Below, one piece after another: positions 7,692 to 16,931 of a stretch of 64,000 bases of DNA. Below the pieces are notes generated by a model that was not told the origin of the DNA, searched no databases, and saw only the letters and a program-made list of their open reading frames with translations. This DNA is from Paenibacillus_S sp043945595. GTDB lineage: Bacteria; Bacillota; Bacilli; Paenibacillales; NBRC-103111. The stretch is taken from the NCBI RefSeq assembly GCF_043945595.1, contig NZ_JBIFNP010000001.1, positions 5,022,001 through 5,086,000 of the forward strand. The letters run 5' to 3'. The translations under genes and the position numbers were made by a program. How positions within the stretch are numbered: the first letter of the stretch is position 1; every line of letters starts with the position of its first letter.

Positions 7692-9351
7692 GTGAATGAC
7701 ACTCTTCGTAAATCGTGGATCTACCTGCTGGGCGCGCTGTTTATCGTAAGCTCGTTTATTTATTTGCTGAAATATACGATGAACCAGGGCTGGATTACGG
7801 ACGAGGTGAAGATCGGTCTCGGTCTTGCCCTGGGTGCGGGTTGTATGATCGGAGGACTGAAATGGCTTCCGAAGCTGCAGCTCGCAGGTGAAATTACAAC
7901 CGGCATAGGCGTCGCGCTTCTGTATACTACGTTCTCCTTTGCGGGAATATACTATGCCCTCTGGGAGCCGATGATCGTGTTCCTGTGCATGCTCGCACTG
8001 ACCGCAGGTCTCAGCGTAACGGCTTCGCGGCTCCGCCTGCGGCTGCTGATGAATATCAGCCTGCTGGGCGGCCTTCTCTCTCCATGGATGCTGCGGCCGG
8101 AAACCGATCAGGTGTTTACGCTGTTCCTTTATTTGCTCGTGCTGAACGCGGCCTTCTTCGCGATCAGCTTAAAGCATCAATCTAACCGAGCTGCGGCTGG
8201 TCTCCTTTATCGGAACCTGGTTTCTGTATGCGGTATACTATATCCGCTTCGACCCTGAGCTCGGCCGGCTGTGGAGCCTGCCCTTCCGCTATGCGCTGGC
8301 CGCCTACGGCTTCTATGTCATCGCTTTTCTTATCTCATCTTGGAAAAACAACGTTAAATTCGACGGCTTGAATTTATATCTGGGCATCGTCAATGCCATC
8401 TTATTCGGGCTGTGGTCGATCGTCATCCTGAATGGCGTCGTATCATACGCCTATCCGTTAATGCTGATGGGGGTGCTGTACACTGCACTCGCTCTGCTCG
8501 TACAACGGATGACCGGAGCCTGCAGCGGCCCCGTGCTGACCAAGCTGGCCGGCGGCCTGCTGCTGATCCTGATCGCTTCCGGACAATTCGGCCAGCATCT
8601 TGCCGTAAAGCCGATGATTAACGTCTATTTCTGGCTGGCCGTCTCCTGCGGCCTGTTAGCTGCAGGGGCCCTGAAAGCACTGAACGGTCTAAAAGCGGCA
8701 GCCGTCGGCATCTGGCTGATTGTCGTATGCTACTGGTTCACCGTCACCTGGGATACGCCATGGGGAACCTGGTTCGGCGTGTTCATTCCGTTCCTGAACT
8801 GGGCCGCTCTCGCCTGGGAGCTGCTGGCGGCTATGGGGTTCTACTTCTCCCTGCGCATCTCGTTTCCCGCGCTTCGGCACGACGGAAACCGGCTTATAGC
8901 ATACGCCTGCTCGATTCTGAGCCATCTGATTGTCGGCGGCCTATTGACCGTGCAGGTAAGGAATATGATCACAGAATACCGGCTGTCGGGCTGGATGGAT
9001 CTGCAGCTGACGCTTTCCGTCTCTTGGGGCATCTATGCGCTGCTGCTGTTCTTATGGGGGGCGCGCAGCCGCCAATCGGTCTTCCGCGTCTTCGGCTCCG
9101 TCGTATTGATCGGGGTGGCTGCCAAGACACTGCTGCTGGATCTCTCCGGCAGCGAAACGATCTATAAGGTGCTGGTGCTGTTCCTGCTCGGCGTGATCAC
9201 CTTTGCGATCGCTTATATCAACGGGAAATGGAAGCATGTGAGGGAACCGGGGAATGCTGCGGAAGACGGCAGCGCCGAGCAGCCGGCCGGTCCTGTCGGC
9301 TCCTCCCAAGAGGAACCTTCCGGTTCCCATTCGTCCGAGGATGTCCGTTGA
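7692..9351 (+). CDS. DUF2339-like polytopic membrane protein, frameshifted
   Basis: Two frames make one protein of about 550 aa. The first, from GTG 7692, gives many membrane segments (SWIYLLGALFIVSSFIYLL, EITTGIGVALLYTTFSFAGI) and is lost near 8180. The second frame carries on from NLTELRLVSFIGTWFLYAVYY through MNLYLGIVNAILFG to the end. The switch lies at 8171-8182, next to the run of A in TTAAAGC, where losing one A restores the frame. The Gly/Ala/Leu-rich repeated segments and the ALLYTTFSFAGIYY region resemble DUF2339 proteins, whose role is unknown. The C-terminus is a Ser/Glu-rich soluble tail. Confidence 0.65.
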
Positions 9352-9524
9352 GCGGCGGGCATGGATGGAAGACACACCTGCTTGGCCTGCCGCGGCACAC
9401 ACGCCTTGGTCTGCAAGAGCAGGAAACAGCCCCCGCTGTGGCTGTCTGTGCAGCTCCCGGCAGCGGTTCCACCGCATTGCACCGCATCGCACCTCGCCCC
9501 CGTCTCACCGCAGGCCCCGAAAGG

Positions 9525-9566
9525 CAAAAAAACCATCTTCCGGCAGCCGCTCTGCAGGAAGATGGT
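9525..9566 (-). terminator. Rho-independent terminator of the SufR-like gene
   Basis: Minus strand: ACCATCTTCC pairs with GGAAGATGGT around a GC-rich loop and is followed by seven T. The 170 bp between this and the DUF2339 stop hold no convincing gene. Confidence 0.8.
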
Positions 9567-9582
9567 ATATGAATGAATAGGT

Positions 9583-10212
9583 TCATTTCTCTTGAATCAA
9601 GTAAGAGCACTTAATGCCGCCCTTCACGAGGCATTCCGTCCGTTTGACGTCCGCGTCCAACAGTCTCTCGAACATCAGCAGCTCGCATTGGCAAGCGTGA
9701 TTATACTGATTGGCTACCTGGGAAATAGGACAATTATGCTCATTAATGACAAACTGACCTTCCTCCGTTGCCGACCAGTCCACCATGTAGCCGTTCGCAT
9801 TCTGGATCTCGGCAAGGGACTGCACGCGTTCGGACAAAGGCTTTCCCTTAATCTGCTCCTCATAGCGGCCGATTAACTTGTCCTTGCGGCGTTCGAAAAG
9901 CCGGTGCACCTTCTCTTCTCCCGCTTCATCCATCAGCTCGCCCAACAGATCCAGCGTCAAATAATGGTACTTCTTCGGAAAAAGCTCATCGGCTTCCTCC
10001 GTCAGCGAGTACAGGTTCGTCGGCCGGCCCATGGCTTGCCGAACCAGCTTCGACTCGATCAGACCGTCACGCTCCAGCGTGTTCAAGTGTCTCCGCACTG
10101 CCATCTCCGTAATACCTAGCTGTTTGGCCATATCGCTGACGGTTAAAGGGCCTTTCGTCTTCAGCATGGTCAATATGACTTTACGCGTCGAAACATCCTG
10201 CTCCTGGTTCAT
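9583..10212 (-). CDS. SufR-like winged-helix regulator with C-terminal Fe-S cysteines
   Basis: A 209-aa protein. Residues 10-75 form a DeoR/ArsR-type winged helix (GPLTVSDMAKQLGITEMAVRRHLNTLERDGLIESK), and the middle is helical. The C-terminus has a Cys cluster HNCPI...HACQCEL...TECLVKGGIKC that matches the [4Fe-4S]-ligating region of SufR. Known SufR proteins repress Fe-S assembly genes when the cluster is present. No suf genes are in the window, so targets are not visible. ATG 10212 is preceded by AAAGGCGG. The gene stands alone, with its own terminator. Confidence 0.8.
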   Translation of the reverse strand: MNQEQDVSTRKVILTMLKTKGPLTVSDMAKQLGITEMAVRRHLNTLERDGLIESKLVRQAMGRPTNLYSLTEEADELFPKKYHYLTLDLLGELMDEAGEEKVHRLFERRKDKLIGRYEEQIKGKPLSERVQSLAEIQNANGYMVDWSATEEGQFVINEHNCPISQVANQYNHACQCELLMFERLLDADVKRTECLVKGGIKCSYLIQEK

Positions 10213-10400
10213 CCGGTCTCACCGCCTTTCTCATCTAAAGACTTTACTGTCATTGTATACGAAAAGACGGCATAAGTAAATTAGTATACTAAAATGTATC
10301 AAAAAGCCTAAACGAGGAAAATCAAGCCTCCGTGCCCTCGACCCGCATTGCAGCTCAGCGCTTGCGTATAGGCCGGCGGCCGGATCCTCGCGGTATCGTC

Positions 10401-10838
10401 CTATACCATTTCACGCCGGATAAACGCAGGCACAGCCTCTGCAAAAGCGCTCAATGCCTCGGACAGCCGCAAAACAAGCGGCTGCAAGCCTTCCCTTGCA
10501 AACGAGGCATATTCCTGCGTCAGCGGCCTGCGCAATTGAACAAGCTCGCGAAGCACCGAAGCGATCGAAGAATCAAAGACGCCCTCACCGTGCAGAATCT
10601 CGATAATATCCTCATAGCTGCTGGCGTCCCGCATCATAAAAGCGTCGATCAGCAGGCTGCCGACATCGGTCACCGTCTCGATTGCCAAGTGCAGCGTGCG
10701 CTCCTGCGCAAAATGCAGCAGCAGGCGCTCCGATTCCGGACAAGCGTCCCATTTGTCTGCAAGAAGGCTGCAGACTGCCTGCAGCTCCGGAATAAATTGC
10801 AGCCGCAGATCAATTTGCTCTTGATTCACATAATACAT
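10401..10838 (-). CDS. YutE/HepT-family (DUF86) protein
   Basis: A 145-aa helical protein close in layout to B. subtilis YutE: it begins MYYVNQEQIDLRLQFI, has HLAIETVTDVGSLLIDAFMMRDASSYEDIIEIL (the DUF86 core with RDxxSYxDI) and ends with an IRREM helix. DUF86 includes HepT toxins with an RX4HXY motif; that motif is not present here, so nuclease or toxin activity is not implied. It is the last gene of a three-gene unit behind thiD and a 35-aa membrane peptide, starting 6 nt after the latter's stop. Confidence 0.75.
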   Translation of the reverse strand: MYYVNQEQIDLRLQFIPELQAVCSLLADKWDACPESERLLLHFAQERTLHLAIETVTDVGSLLIDAFMMRDASSYEDIIEILHGEGVFDSSIASVLRELVQLRRPLTQEYASFAREGLQPLVLRLSEALSAFAEAVPAFIRREMV

Positions 10839-10844
10839 TGCGTG

Positions 10845-10952
10845 TTAACCCCGTTTCCTTTTTCTCCGTTTGGCCCACCAAATGATAGCGGGAAAGCAGA
10901 CGATAACCAGTACGATCAGCAGGAGAGCCTGCATTAAATATTCATAGCTCAT
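10845..10952 (-). CDS. 35-aa single-span membrane peptide
   Basis: The peptide begins MSYEYLMQALLLIVLVIVCF and ends PAIIWWAKRRKRKRG: one membrane helix with a strongly basic C-terminal tail. Its ATG lies 3 nt after the thiD stop, and its ribosome site (AAGGAG) is inside the last codons of thiD. It stops 6 nt before the yutE-like start. This spacing makes translational coupling likely and argues that the frame is real. It has no recognised family. Confidence 0.65.
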   Translation of the reverse strand: MSYEYLMQALLLIVLVIVCFPAIIWWAKRRKRKRG

Positions 10953-10955
10953 AGT

Positions 10956-11780
10956 TTAGAACGACTCCTTCGAGGCAGCCTGCCGCTCGCGCCAGTAAGC
11001 CCAATGGTTGGTAGCGTCCGTGTCCCGCGCCGAGCCCGAGCTCATGACGAATCGCCAGCGTGATAAATTTCTTCGCCGTATGCACCGCAGCCAGCAGGTC
11101 CTCTCCTTTGGCCAGCTCGGCGGTAATGACTGCCGAGAAGGTGCAGCCGGTCCCGTGCGTATGCCGCGTTTCATACCGCCGTCCTGTCAGCAAATGAAAG
11201 TCCGTACCGTCGAACAGCACATCGGTCGGATCGTCCTGGCTGTGTCCGCCCTTCACGACCGCCGCTTTAGCGCCGAATTGCTCCACCAGCCGTACGGCCG
11301 CTTCCTTCATCTGATCTAATGTACCGATTTCCATTCCGGTAATGACCTCGGCTTCCGGAATATTCGGCGTCACGACCGCTGCCAGCGGCAGCAGCTGCGT
11401 CCGCAGCGCCTGCTGCGCGCTCTCGGCCAGCAGGCTGGCACCGCCTTTGGCGATCATAACCGGATCGACAACGAGCTTGTCCAACTTATGCTTGCGGCCT
11501 GTTCCGCCACCAGCTCAATGACCGCAGGCTGGGACAGCATGCCGGTTTTCGCCGCATCCACTCCGATATCCCCGATCACCGCCTCCAGCTGCTTCTCAAT
11601 GCCCTCGAGCGGAATATCGTAAATCCCGTGAACCCCTAATGTATTTTGCGCCGTTACCGCCGTAATCGCGGACATGCCGTAAACCTCAAGCATCTGGAAA
11701 GTTTTGAGATCGGCCTGAATCCCGGCGCCCCCGCCGCTGTCGGAGCCGGCAATCGTCAGAGCTTTAAATACCCGTTCCAT
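10956..11780 (-). CDS. thiD: hydroxymethylpyrimidine/phosphomethylpyrimidine kinase, with two frameshifts
   Basis: PfkB/ribokinase-fold enzyme that phosphorylates HMP and HMP-P in thiamine synthesis (some Bacillales members act on pyridoxine). The N-terminal frame gives ALTIAGSDSGGGAGIQADLKTF. A shift near 11490 leads to LDKLVVDPVMIAKGGASLL, ending in the catalytic HTHGTGCTFSAVITAELAKG. A second shift near 11010 restores the first frame and the usual C-terminus TNHWAYWRERQAASKESF. All family motifs survive, so the two compensating one-base lesions are more likely sequencing errors than decay. The start follows GAAAGGGG. It is divergent from tenI by 208 bp. Confidence 0.85.
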
Positions 11781-11988
11781 CCTTGTATTCCCCTTTCGTA
11801 TCTTTGTCCTGGCGACCGAAGCCTTTTTTCTTCATCCATTTAGTTTATCGGTCTCATTCGACAGCGTCAAGCTGACCCCGGGCGGAATCATTTGCGTTTC
11901 TTGATATTTTTATGACATCTGGGGCAAACGCTTTACGCTCCTAAGGAAGCTACGTTATGATGAATGAAAAAGAAGGGAATGCCGGAAC

Positions 11989-12636
11989 ATGAGCAGCAGC
12001 AGAAAGCACGAACTGCATGTCATTACGACCGGTAAGCAGGAGCTTTCCGAGCTTGCCGGGATACTCACGCATTGTCCGACCGGACTGATCGACGTACTGC
12101 ACCTTCGGGAGAAGCAGCGCGGCGCCCGCGAGCTGGCGCAGTGGTATGCGACGCTTGCACCGCTGCTTCCCGAGAGCGCGATCTATATCAACGACCGGGT
12201 CGACGCGGCCCTTGCCGCCGGCGCTCCCGGCGTGCAGCTCGGCTATACGAGCCTGGACGCCAGGCAGAGCCGCCGTCTGCTGCCGGCAGGCGTCCGCATC
12301 GGCTGCTCCGTACACTCGCTGGAGGAGGCGGAGCAGGCCGCGGAAGCCGGCGCGGACTACGTGCTGTACGGCCATATTTTCGCGTCGGGCTCGAAGCCCG
12401 GCCTGGAGCCGCGGGGCCTGGAAGCGCTGGCGGCGATCGTCGAGGCTTGCCCGCTGCCCGTCATCGCCATCGGCGGAATGGAGCCGGAACGGATGGAGTC
12501 CGTGCTCGCCACCGGCTGTGCCGGGGCAGCCGTCCTGTCCTCGATTCTGCTTCACCCCCGGCCGGCAGAACAAATCGTCCGGTTTCGCGAAGCGCTAGAC
12601 CGGACGCATCACATACCTAGGAGACGATTTCAATGA
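11989..12636 (+). CDS. tenI: TenI/ThiE-family protein, probable thiazole tautomerase
   Basis: A 215-aa TIM-barrel protein of the thiamine-phosphate synthase superfamily: LHLREKQR, IYINDRVDAALAAGAPGVQLG, IGCSVHSLEEA, DYVLYGHIFASGSKPG, VIAIGGM. The GHIF His fits the base used by TenI, which converts the thiazole product to its aromatic tautomer. The immediate neighbour thiO also favours TenI over ThiE. ATG 11989 follows AGAAGGG. The stop overlaps the thiO start (ATGA at 12633). A ThiE role cannot be excluded. Confidence 0.8.
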   Translation: MSSSRKHELHVITTGKQELSELAGILTHCPTGLIDVLHLREKQRGARELAQWYATLAPLLPESAIYINDRVDAALAAGAPGVQLGYTSLDARQSRRLLPAGVRIGCSVHSLEEAEQAAEAGADYVLYGHIFASGSKPGLEPRGLEALAAIVEACPLPVIAIGGMEPERMESVLATGCAGAAVLSSILLHPRPAEQIVRFREALDRTHHIPRRRFQ

Positions 12637-13753
12637 AGCGCACGACCGATTCAGCTATTATCATCGGAGGGGGCATTATCGGCAGCTCCATTGCTTTGGA
12701 GCTGCAGCGGGCAGGTGTCCGCTGCACCGTCATCGATAAAGGCGCCCTGCTGCAGGAGGCTTCTACGGCCGCAGCCGGGATGCTCGGAGCCCAAGTCGAA
12801 ATCCATCGCCCGGGTCCGTTCTACGAGCTGTGCCGCTACAGCCAGCGCATGTATAAGGAATGAACCGAGGAGCTGGAGCAGTCCGGCGGCTTATCGGCGC
12901 AATATATAGAAGAAGGGATCCTTCGGGTCGCCTATAACGAAGAGGACGAACAGGAGCTTCGCAGCCGGCTGTCCTGGATTCAGGATGCGGAATGGATCGA
13001 TGAACAGACGCTGAAGCGGATGGAGCCGGGGATTGGACGTGCGGAACGCGGCGGGCTTTATTTTGCCAAGGACCATCAAATTCATCCGGTTCATACCGCC
13101 GCCGCTCTTAGAGCGGCACTGCACCGGGAGGGCTGCGTTATTAAGGAATGGACCCCGTGTTCGGACTTGTGGAAAGAAACGGAACCATTTGCGGGGTGAA
13201 GACATCGGAAGGGGAATTGCTCGGCGATCATGTGATCCTTGCCGCGGGTGCGTGGAGCTCGGCGCTGTCGGAGCCCTACGGTCTAGCGCTGCCGATGTTC
13301 CCTGTGAAGGGGCAGTGTATTTCCGTTCAGCTGCCGTCGCCGATTATTCGGCATACCGTGTTTACGAAGGGCTGCTACATCGTGCCGAAGCTGGACGGAA
13401 GTCTGCTGATCGGCGCCTCGCAGGAGGAAGCCGGCTTCGATAAAAGAACGCACGTCTCGGTCATCGGCTCACTGCATGCAAGAGCCGCCGAGCTGCTGCC
13501 CGAGCTAGCCGAAGCGGAGTTCCTCCGCACCTGGGCCGGACTGCGGCCCGGCTCGCGCGACGAGCTGCCGTACATGGGCGTCTCCGAGCGGATGCCCGGC
13601 GTCATCTTTGCGACCGGCCATTACCGCAACGGCATTCTGCTGGCGCCCGTTACCGGAAGACTGGTCAAGCAGCAGGTGCTTGGGGAAGCCTTCGCGGTAG
13701 ATCTATCCGCGTTCGCGCCGGACCGCGTGCTAAATCCCGCAGCGGCCCGCTAA
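12633..13753 (+). pseudogene. thiO: glycine oxidase ThiO, interrupted
   Basis: FAD-dependent glycine oxidase, which makes the iminoglycine for the thiazole ring of thiamine. Clear family features remain: the Rossmann FAD motif (IIIGGGIIGSSIALEL), AGMLGAQ, DHQIHPVHTAAALRAAL, VILAAGAW, TWAGLRPGSRDELPYMG and GHYRNGILLAPVTG. The frame has a TGA at 12861-12863, where Trp is expected (YKE-W-TEEL). A one-base loss near 13150, in a run of C, moves the last 200 codons to another frame. A stop by substitution plus a frameshift makes real decay more credible here than in other genes of the window. The usual thiS, thiG and thiF do not follow. Confidence 0.85.
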
Positions 13754-14416
13754 TTATTTAAACCTGGCAAGCAGCGCCCATTTCCGCTCAAACCGCCGCT
13801 TATATTTGGGAAGTCCGCGATACAGCTCTACCGTCTCCCGGTAGGCGTTGCGGGCTTCTTCCTTTTGCCCCAGCTGTTCGTATAAGCGGCCCATCCGGTA
13901 ATAGGCTTCGCACGAGGAGGATTGGATCGAAGCGAATTCTCTCAAATAACCTATAGCCTTCGACGCATCCCGGCCCGCCCACGCTTCCGCAAGCCGCAGA
14001 TAAGGCTCGCCGTACTTGACGCGAGGATTCATATCCAGCGCTTCGAGCAGCAGCCTTTCGCCCTCCTCCCAAGCTCCCAGCTTCAGCTGGCAGATACCGA
14101 GCTCAGCCCGGACTTCGGCCGAATCGTCCATCACGGATGCGACCTGTCTTAGCAGCTCGCCTGCTTCCTCAAACTGCTTGCGCTCCATCAAAATTCTCGC
14201 CGCCTCGAGCTTGGCCGAGGTTTGATGCGGACTCAGCCGCAGCTCCTGACGGAGCCTGGACAAGCGTCTAGACCTCTTCAACGGCTTGAGCACACTCGGC
14301 GTCAGCCCGATAAAGCGCCTCTCCAATACATAAAAGACGACAAGCAGCACGATCAAGGCCACGATCGGGCTTCCGGTTATCCACGTCAGCGCGAAAAATA
14401 ACAACAGCTTACTCAT
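13754..14416 (-). CDS. TPR-repeat membrane protein
   Basis: A 220-aa protein. An N-terminal hydrophobic segment (SKLLLFFALTWITGSPIVALIVLLVVFYVLER) is followed by a basic stretch. Tetratricopeptide repeats then run from about residue 70 (SAKLEAARILMERKQFEEAGELLRQV, AEVRAELGICQLKLGAWEEGERLLLEAL, CEAYYRMGRLYEQLGQKEEARNAYRETV). It is probably a cytoplasm-facing protein-interaction scaffold with no defined pathway. The start at 14416 has GGAGAGGAG upstream; the 15 earlier in-frame codons are unlikely. Its stop touches that of thiO (convergent, no gap), so there is no room for a dedicated terminator. Confidence 0.75.
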   Translation of the reverse strand: MSKLLLFFALTWITGSPIVALIVLLVVFYVLERRFIGLTPSVLKPLKRSRRLSRLRQELRLSPHQTSAKLEAARILMERKQFEEAGELLRQVASVMDDSAEVRAELGICQLKLGAWEEGERLLLEALDMNPRVKYGEPYLRLAEAWAGRDASKAIGYLREFASIQSSSCEAYYRMGRLYEQLGQKEEARNAYRETVELYRGLPKYKRRFERKWALLARFK

Positions 14417-14681
14417 GATTTCGGACTCCTCTCCTGCACAAATTCGTTCCCAAGATTCCATTTTACCATAGAATGACTGGCAGGTTCTGGATAAATTCTC
14501 TGCTGCATCCGCATCCTATAAGGTATAAGATAAGAGATACTACGCAGCGCAGACGAAAACTTCTCAAGACGCTCTCAATTTAATTGTGAACAATTTACGT
14601 ACAGGCAGGACTTCAACCAAAAGACGCCGAAGTTTAAAAGATTATGGATTGAAAGAAACACACTAGGGGGATTTACATCAA

Positions 14682-14957
14682 ATGAATGCAGCACAAGCCG
14701 AGAAGTGGCGCAAGACAAGAACCATGGGGAAAGGCAAATACGTCATGCTGTTCGGCGTGCTTTCCTGGGGGATATCACTGGCCGCTTTGTTCACCGCAAT
14801 CGAATGGCTCACCCAGCAAACGTTTACACCGTACTGGGTTTATATCCGGCTGGGCGTCATGGCTGTGGTCGGCTTTTTTGTCGCCAACTTCCGCTGGGAA
14901 AGCCGGGAGCAGAAGCTGCGCCAGCTCGAGCAGCCGCAAGCACCCAAAAAGCGCTAG
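14682..14957 (+). CDS. small two-span membrane protein, unknown function
   Basis: A 91-aa protein with a basic N-terminus, two membrane segments (YVMLFGVLSWGISLAALFTAI and VYIRLGVMAVVGFFVANF) and a charged C-terminal tail (SREQKLRQLEQPQAPKKR). ATG 14682 is preceded by AGGGGG at about 11 nt. I recognise no named family. A palindromic repeat begins 9 bp after its stop and may act in mRNA 3'-end formation. Confidence 0.6.
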   Translation: MNAAQAEKWRKTRTMGKGKYVMLFGVLSWGISLAALFTAIEWLTQQTFTPYWVYIRLGVMAVVGFFVANFRWESREQKLRQLEQPQAPKKR

Positions 14958-14965
14958 CATCGTGT

Positions 14966-15198
14966 AAGGCCGCTGAAAAAACGCGCAAAGCGTGCGGCGC
15001 TTTCGCTTTGGATAAGCGTAAGCGTTTGCCTAGGTCTGAAGGTTGTGCCCGCAAAACATGGAACTGCAATCAAGCGGGATTCCGGAGCTCTGGCTGCGCG
15101 GCTGCGAAACCAAACGAAACGGGATTCGCGAGGAGCTATGCCTTTGCTCCAAAGAAAGATACGTTTTCGCTAGCTTTAGCTTTTTTCAGCGGCTCCTT
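14966..15198. repeat. palindromic interspersed element sharing ends with the MITE family
   Basis: Starts AAGGCCGCTGAAAAAACG and ends with the inverse TTTTTTCAGCGGCTCCTT. The ends match those of the elements at 4134, 55499 and 60254; the 200-bp interior is different. No target duplication is evident. It fills the space between the convergent genes at 14957 and 15303. Confidence 0.55.
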
Positions 15199-15302
15199 CA
15201 TGTTACCTGTTCGATGCAGATGCCAAGAGGGAGCGCTTGGCTGCCCAAACATCTTTTTCAATCGCCCCCGGCCGGTCATGCCCTATACTCTGGTTCACAG
15301 AT

Positions 15303-16652
15303 TTACCGGATCGTTGTCTGCCGATTTCCCCTCCGCAGGACCTTCATGCTCAGCCCCCCTTTAATTCGCAGCGTAATCAGCGGCTCCGGTTCGACCTTCT
15401 GCACACCTTCCCTTTGCAGCTTATACTTCTGACCGACGACCGCCAGGATAATAGCGGTTTCCATCAGCGCAAAATTATTTCCGATGCAGACTCTCGGACC
15501 TCCGCCGAAAGGAAAGTAAGCGTAAGGAGGAATCGTTTTTAGAAACGTGTCCTCAAACCGGCCCGGATGGAACCGTTCCGGCTCTTCATAATATTTCTTG
15601 CTGCGGTGCATCGCATATTGGCTCATAAACAACGTATCGCCCGCTGCAATCTCCTGTCCCCCGATAACGACGGGCTCAAGCGCCTGTCTGCCGATCATCC
15701 AGGCTGCAGGATACAGCCGCATGGATTCCTGAATCAGCTGCCGGGTATAGACAAGCTTCGGTATATCCTCGAAGGTCGGCAGACGGCCGCCCAGCACCTC
15801 GTCCAGCTCCGCCCAGAACATCTGCTCCGCCTCTTCATGCTCCGACAGCAGGTACCAGGTCCATGCAAGCGTATTGGCCGTCGTCTCATGACCCGCAATA
15901 TAAATCGTAATGAGCTGATCCCGTATTTCTTTATCCGTCATGTGAGACCCGTCTTCATCCGCCGCTCCAAGCAGCATCGACAAAAGATCCGCATGATGCC
16001 CGTCCGGCTCCCGCCGTCGATTCGCAATCATGGCATAGATGATCTGGTCCAGATAAGCGAGCGATTCCTGCGCGGACGCCTCCTTTGACGCGGCAAGAAA
16101 GGATGGCAGGCGGAACAAAGCTTTCGCCTGGCGGATATTATTCCGGCTGTTCTGCTCGATAATCCGTCCTATGCGCTCCACATCCTCCGTTACCGTGTGG
16201 CCGAACATCGTCTGATTGATAATGTCCAATGCCAGCTCGGTCATATCATGATGCACGTCCCTCACCTGACCGTCCTTCCACGAATCCAGCATCCGTTCGG
16301 TATGCGAAGCCATCGTCTCGGCAAAGGACGCAATGTGCTTTGCATGGAATTGAGGCTGCATAAGCCGGCGAAGACGCATGTGCGTTTCTCCCTCGCTGGT
16401 CAGCAGCCCTTGTCCGAGAAACTTCCCGGCGATTTGCAGCGCCTTGCCTTTCCTGAAGCTGGAGGGATTCTGAACCAGCACTTCTTTGACCAAGTCCGGA
16501 TGATTCAGAACATAGACCCGGCGTCCCCCCTGCTCGCCGATCAGAACCATATCACCCAGCTCGTGAACCTTGGTCAGAAATTTCAGCGGGCTGTTTTTAA
16601 ACCTGAGCAGGTGGAGGGCCCTCCAGCCCGGAAGCGATGCGGTAGTATACAT
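15303..16652 (-). CDS. cytochrome P450
   Basis: A 449-aa heme monooxygenase with the complete P450 signature set: I-helix AGHETTANTLAW, K-helix ESMR (ExxR), the PERFHPGRF meander, and heme loop FPFGGGPRVCIGNNFALME with the Cys thiolate ligand. Length is normal for a soluble bacterial P450, and no reductase domain or membrane anchor is seen. The style (HELGDMVLI, GEGLLTSEGETHMRLRRLM-like N-region) fits CYP102/CYP4-like fatty-acid hydroxylases, but the substrate is not known. It would need a ferredoxin or flavodoxin partner, none being adjacent. The start follows AAAGGGG. It is divergent from the azoreductase. Confidence 0.92.
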   Translation of the reverse strand: MYTTASLPGWRALHLLRFKNSPLKFLTKVHELGDMVLIGEQGGRRVYVLNHPDLVKEVLVQNPSSFRKGKALQIAGKFLGQGLLTSEGETHMRLRRLMQPQFHAKHIASFAETMASHTERMLDSWKDGQVRDVHHDMTELALDIINQTMFGHTVTEDVERIGRIIEQNSRNNIRQAKALFRLPSFLAASKEASAQESLAYLDQIIYAMIANRRREPDGHHADLLSMLLGAADEDGSHMTDKEIRDQLITIYIAGHETTANTLAWTWYLLSEHEEAEQMFWAELDEVLGGRLPTFEDIPKLVYTRQLIQESMRLYPAAWMIGRQALEPVVIGGQEIAAGDTLFMSQYAMHRSKKYYEEPERFHPGRFEDTFLKTIPPYAYFPFGGGPRVCIGNNFALMETAIILAVVGQKYKLQREGVQKVEPEPLITLRIKGGLSMKVLRRGNRQTTIR

Positions 16653-16818
16653 ACGGATGCTTCATCCCCTTTACATTCTTTGACGATTCGCCGAAAGCGG
16701 CTCGTTTCCAAGCGGCGTCCGTGCTTCGTCTACGCCGGCTTTATTCGGTCAGCTTAGGTTGACTGAAAAAAATGGATTGTATACACCGTTGTTTTCAGTT
16801 TATTTTTTTATTTGTTAG

Positions 16819-16865
16819 TCACTTGACAATTGTAAGTGATTGATTTAATATACTTACATAAAGTA
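16819..16865 (+). promoter_or_regulatory. azoreductase promoter with two operator-like inverted repeats
   Basis: A near-perfect sigma-A promoter: TTGACA (16823-16828), 17 nt, TAATAT (16846-16851). An inverted repeat TCACTT-N9-AAGTGA (16819-16839) covers the -35 box, and TACT-N7-AGTA (16851-16865) covers the end of the -10 and the start site. The latter fits the operator form reported for the quinone/thiol-responsive repressor YodB of B. subtilis, which controls azoR1. Confidence 0.65.
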
Positions 16866-16931
16866 AGTTATTGTTTTTTTCTGTGCTGTTAAACTTTTAT
16901 TTTTCATTCATTTTGAGGAGGAATTTATTGT

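Noticed and set aside
9352..9580. frames in all six phases between the DUF2339 gene and the SufR-like gene
   Set aside because: Arg/Ala/Cys-rich translations with no ribosome site; the stretch only holds a terminator.
10401..10838. toxin-antitoxin reading of the HepT-like gene
   Set aside because: No MNT nucleotidyltransferase partner and no RX4HXY motif; the YutE-like assignment is better.
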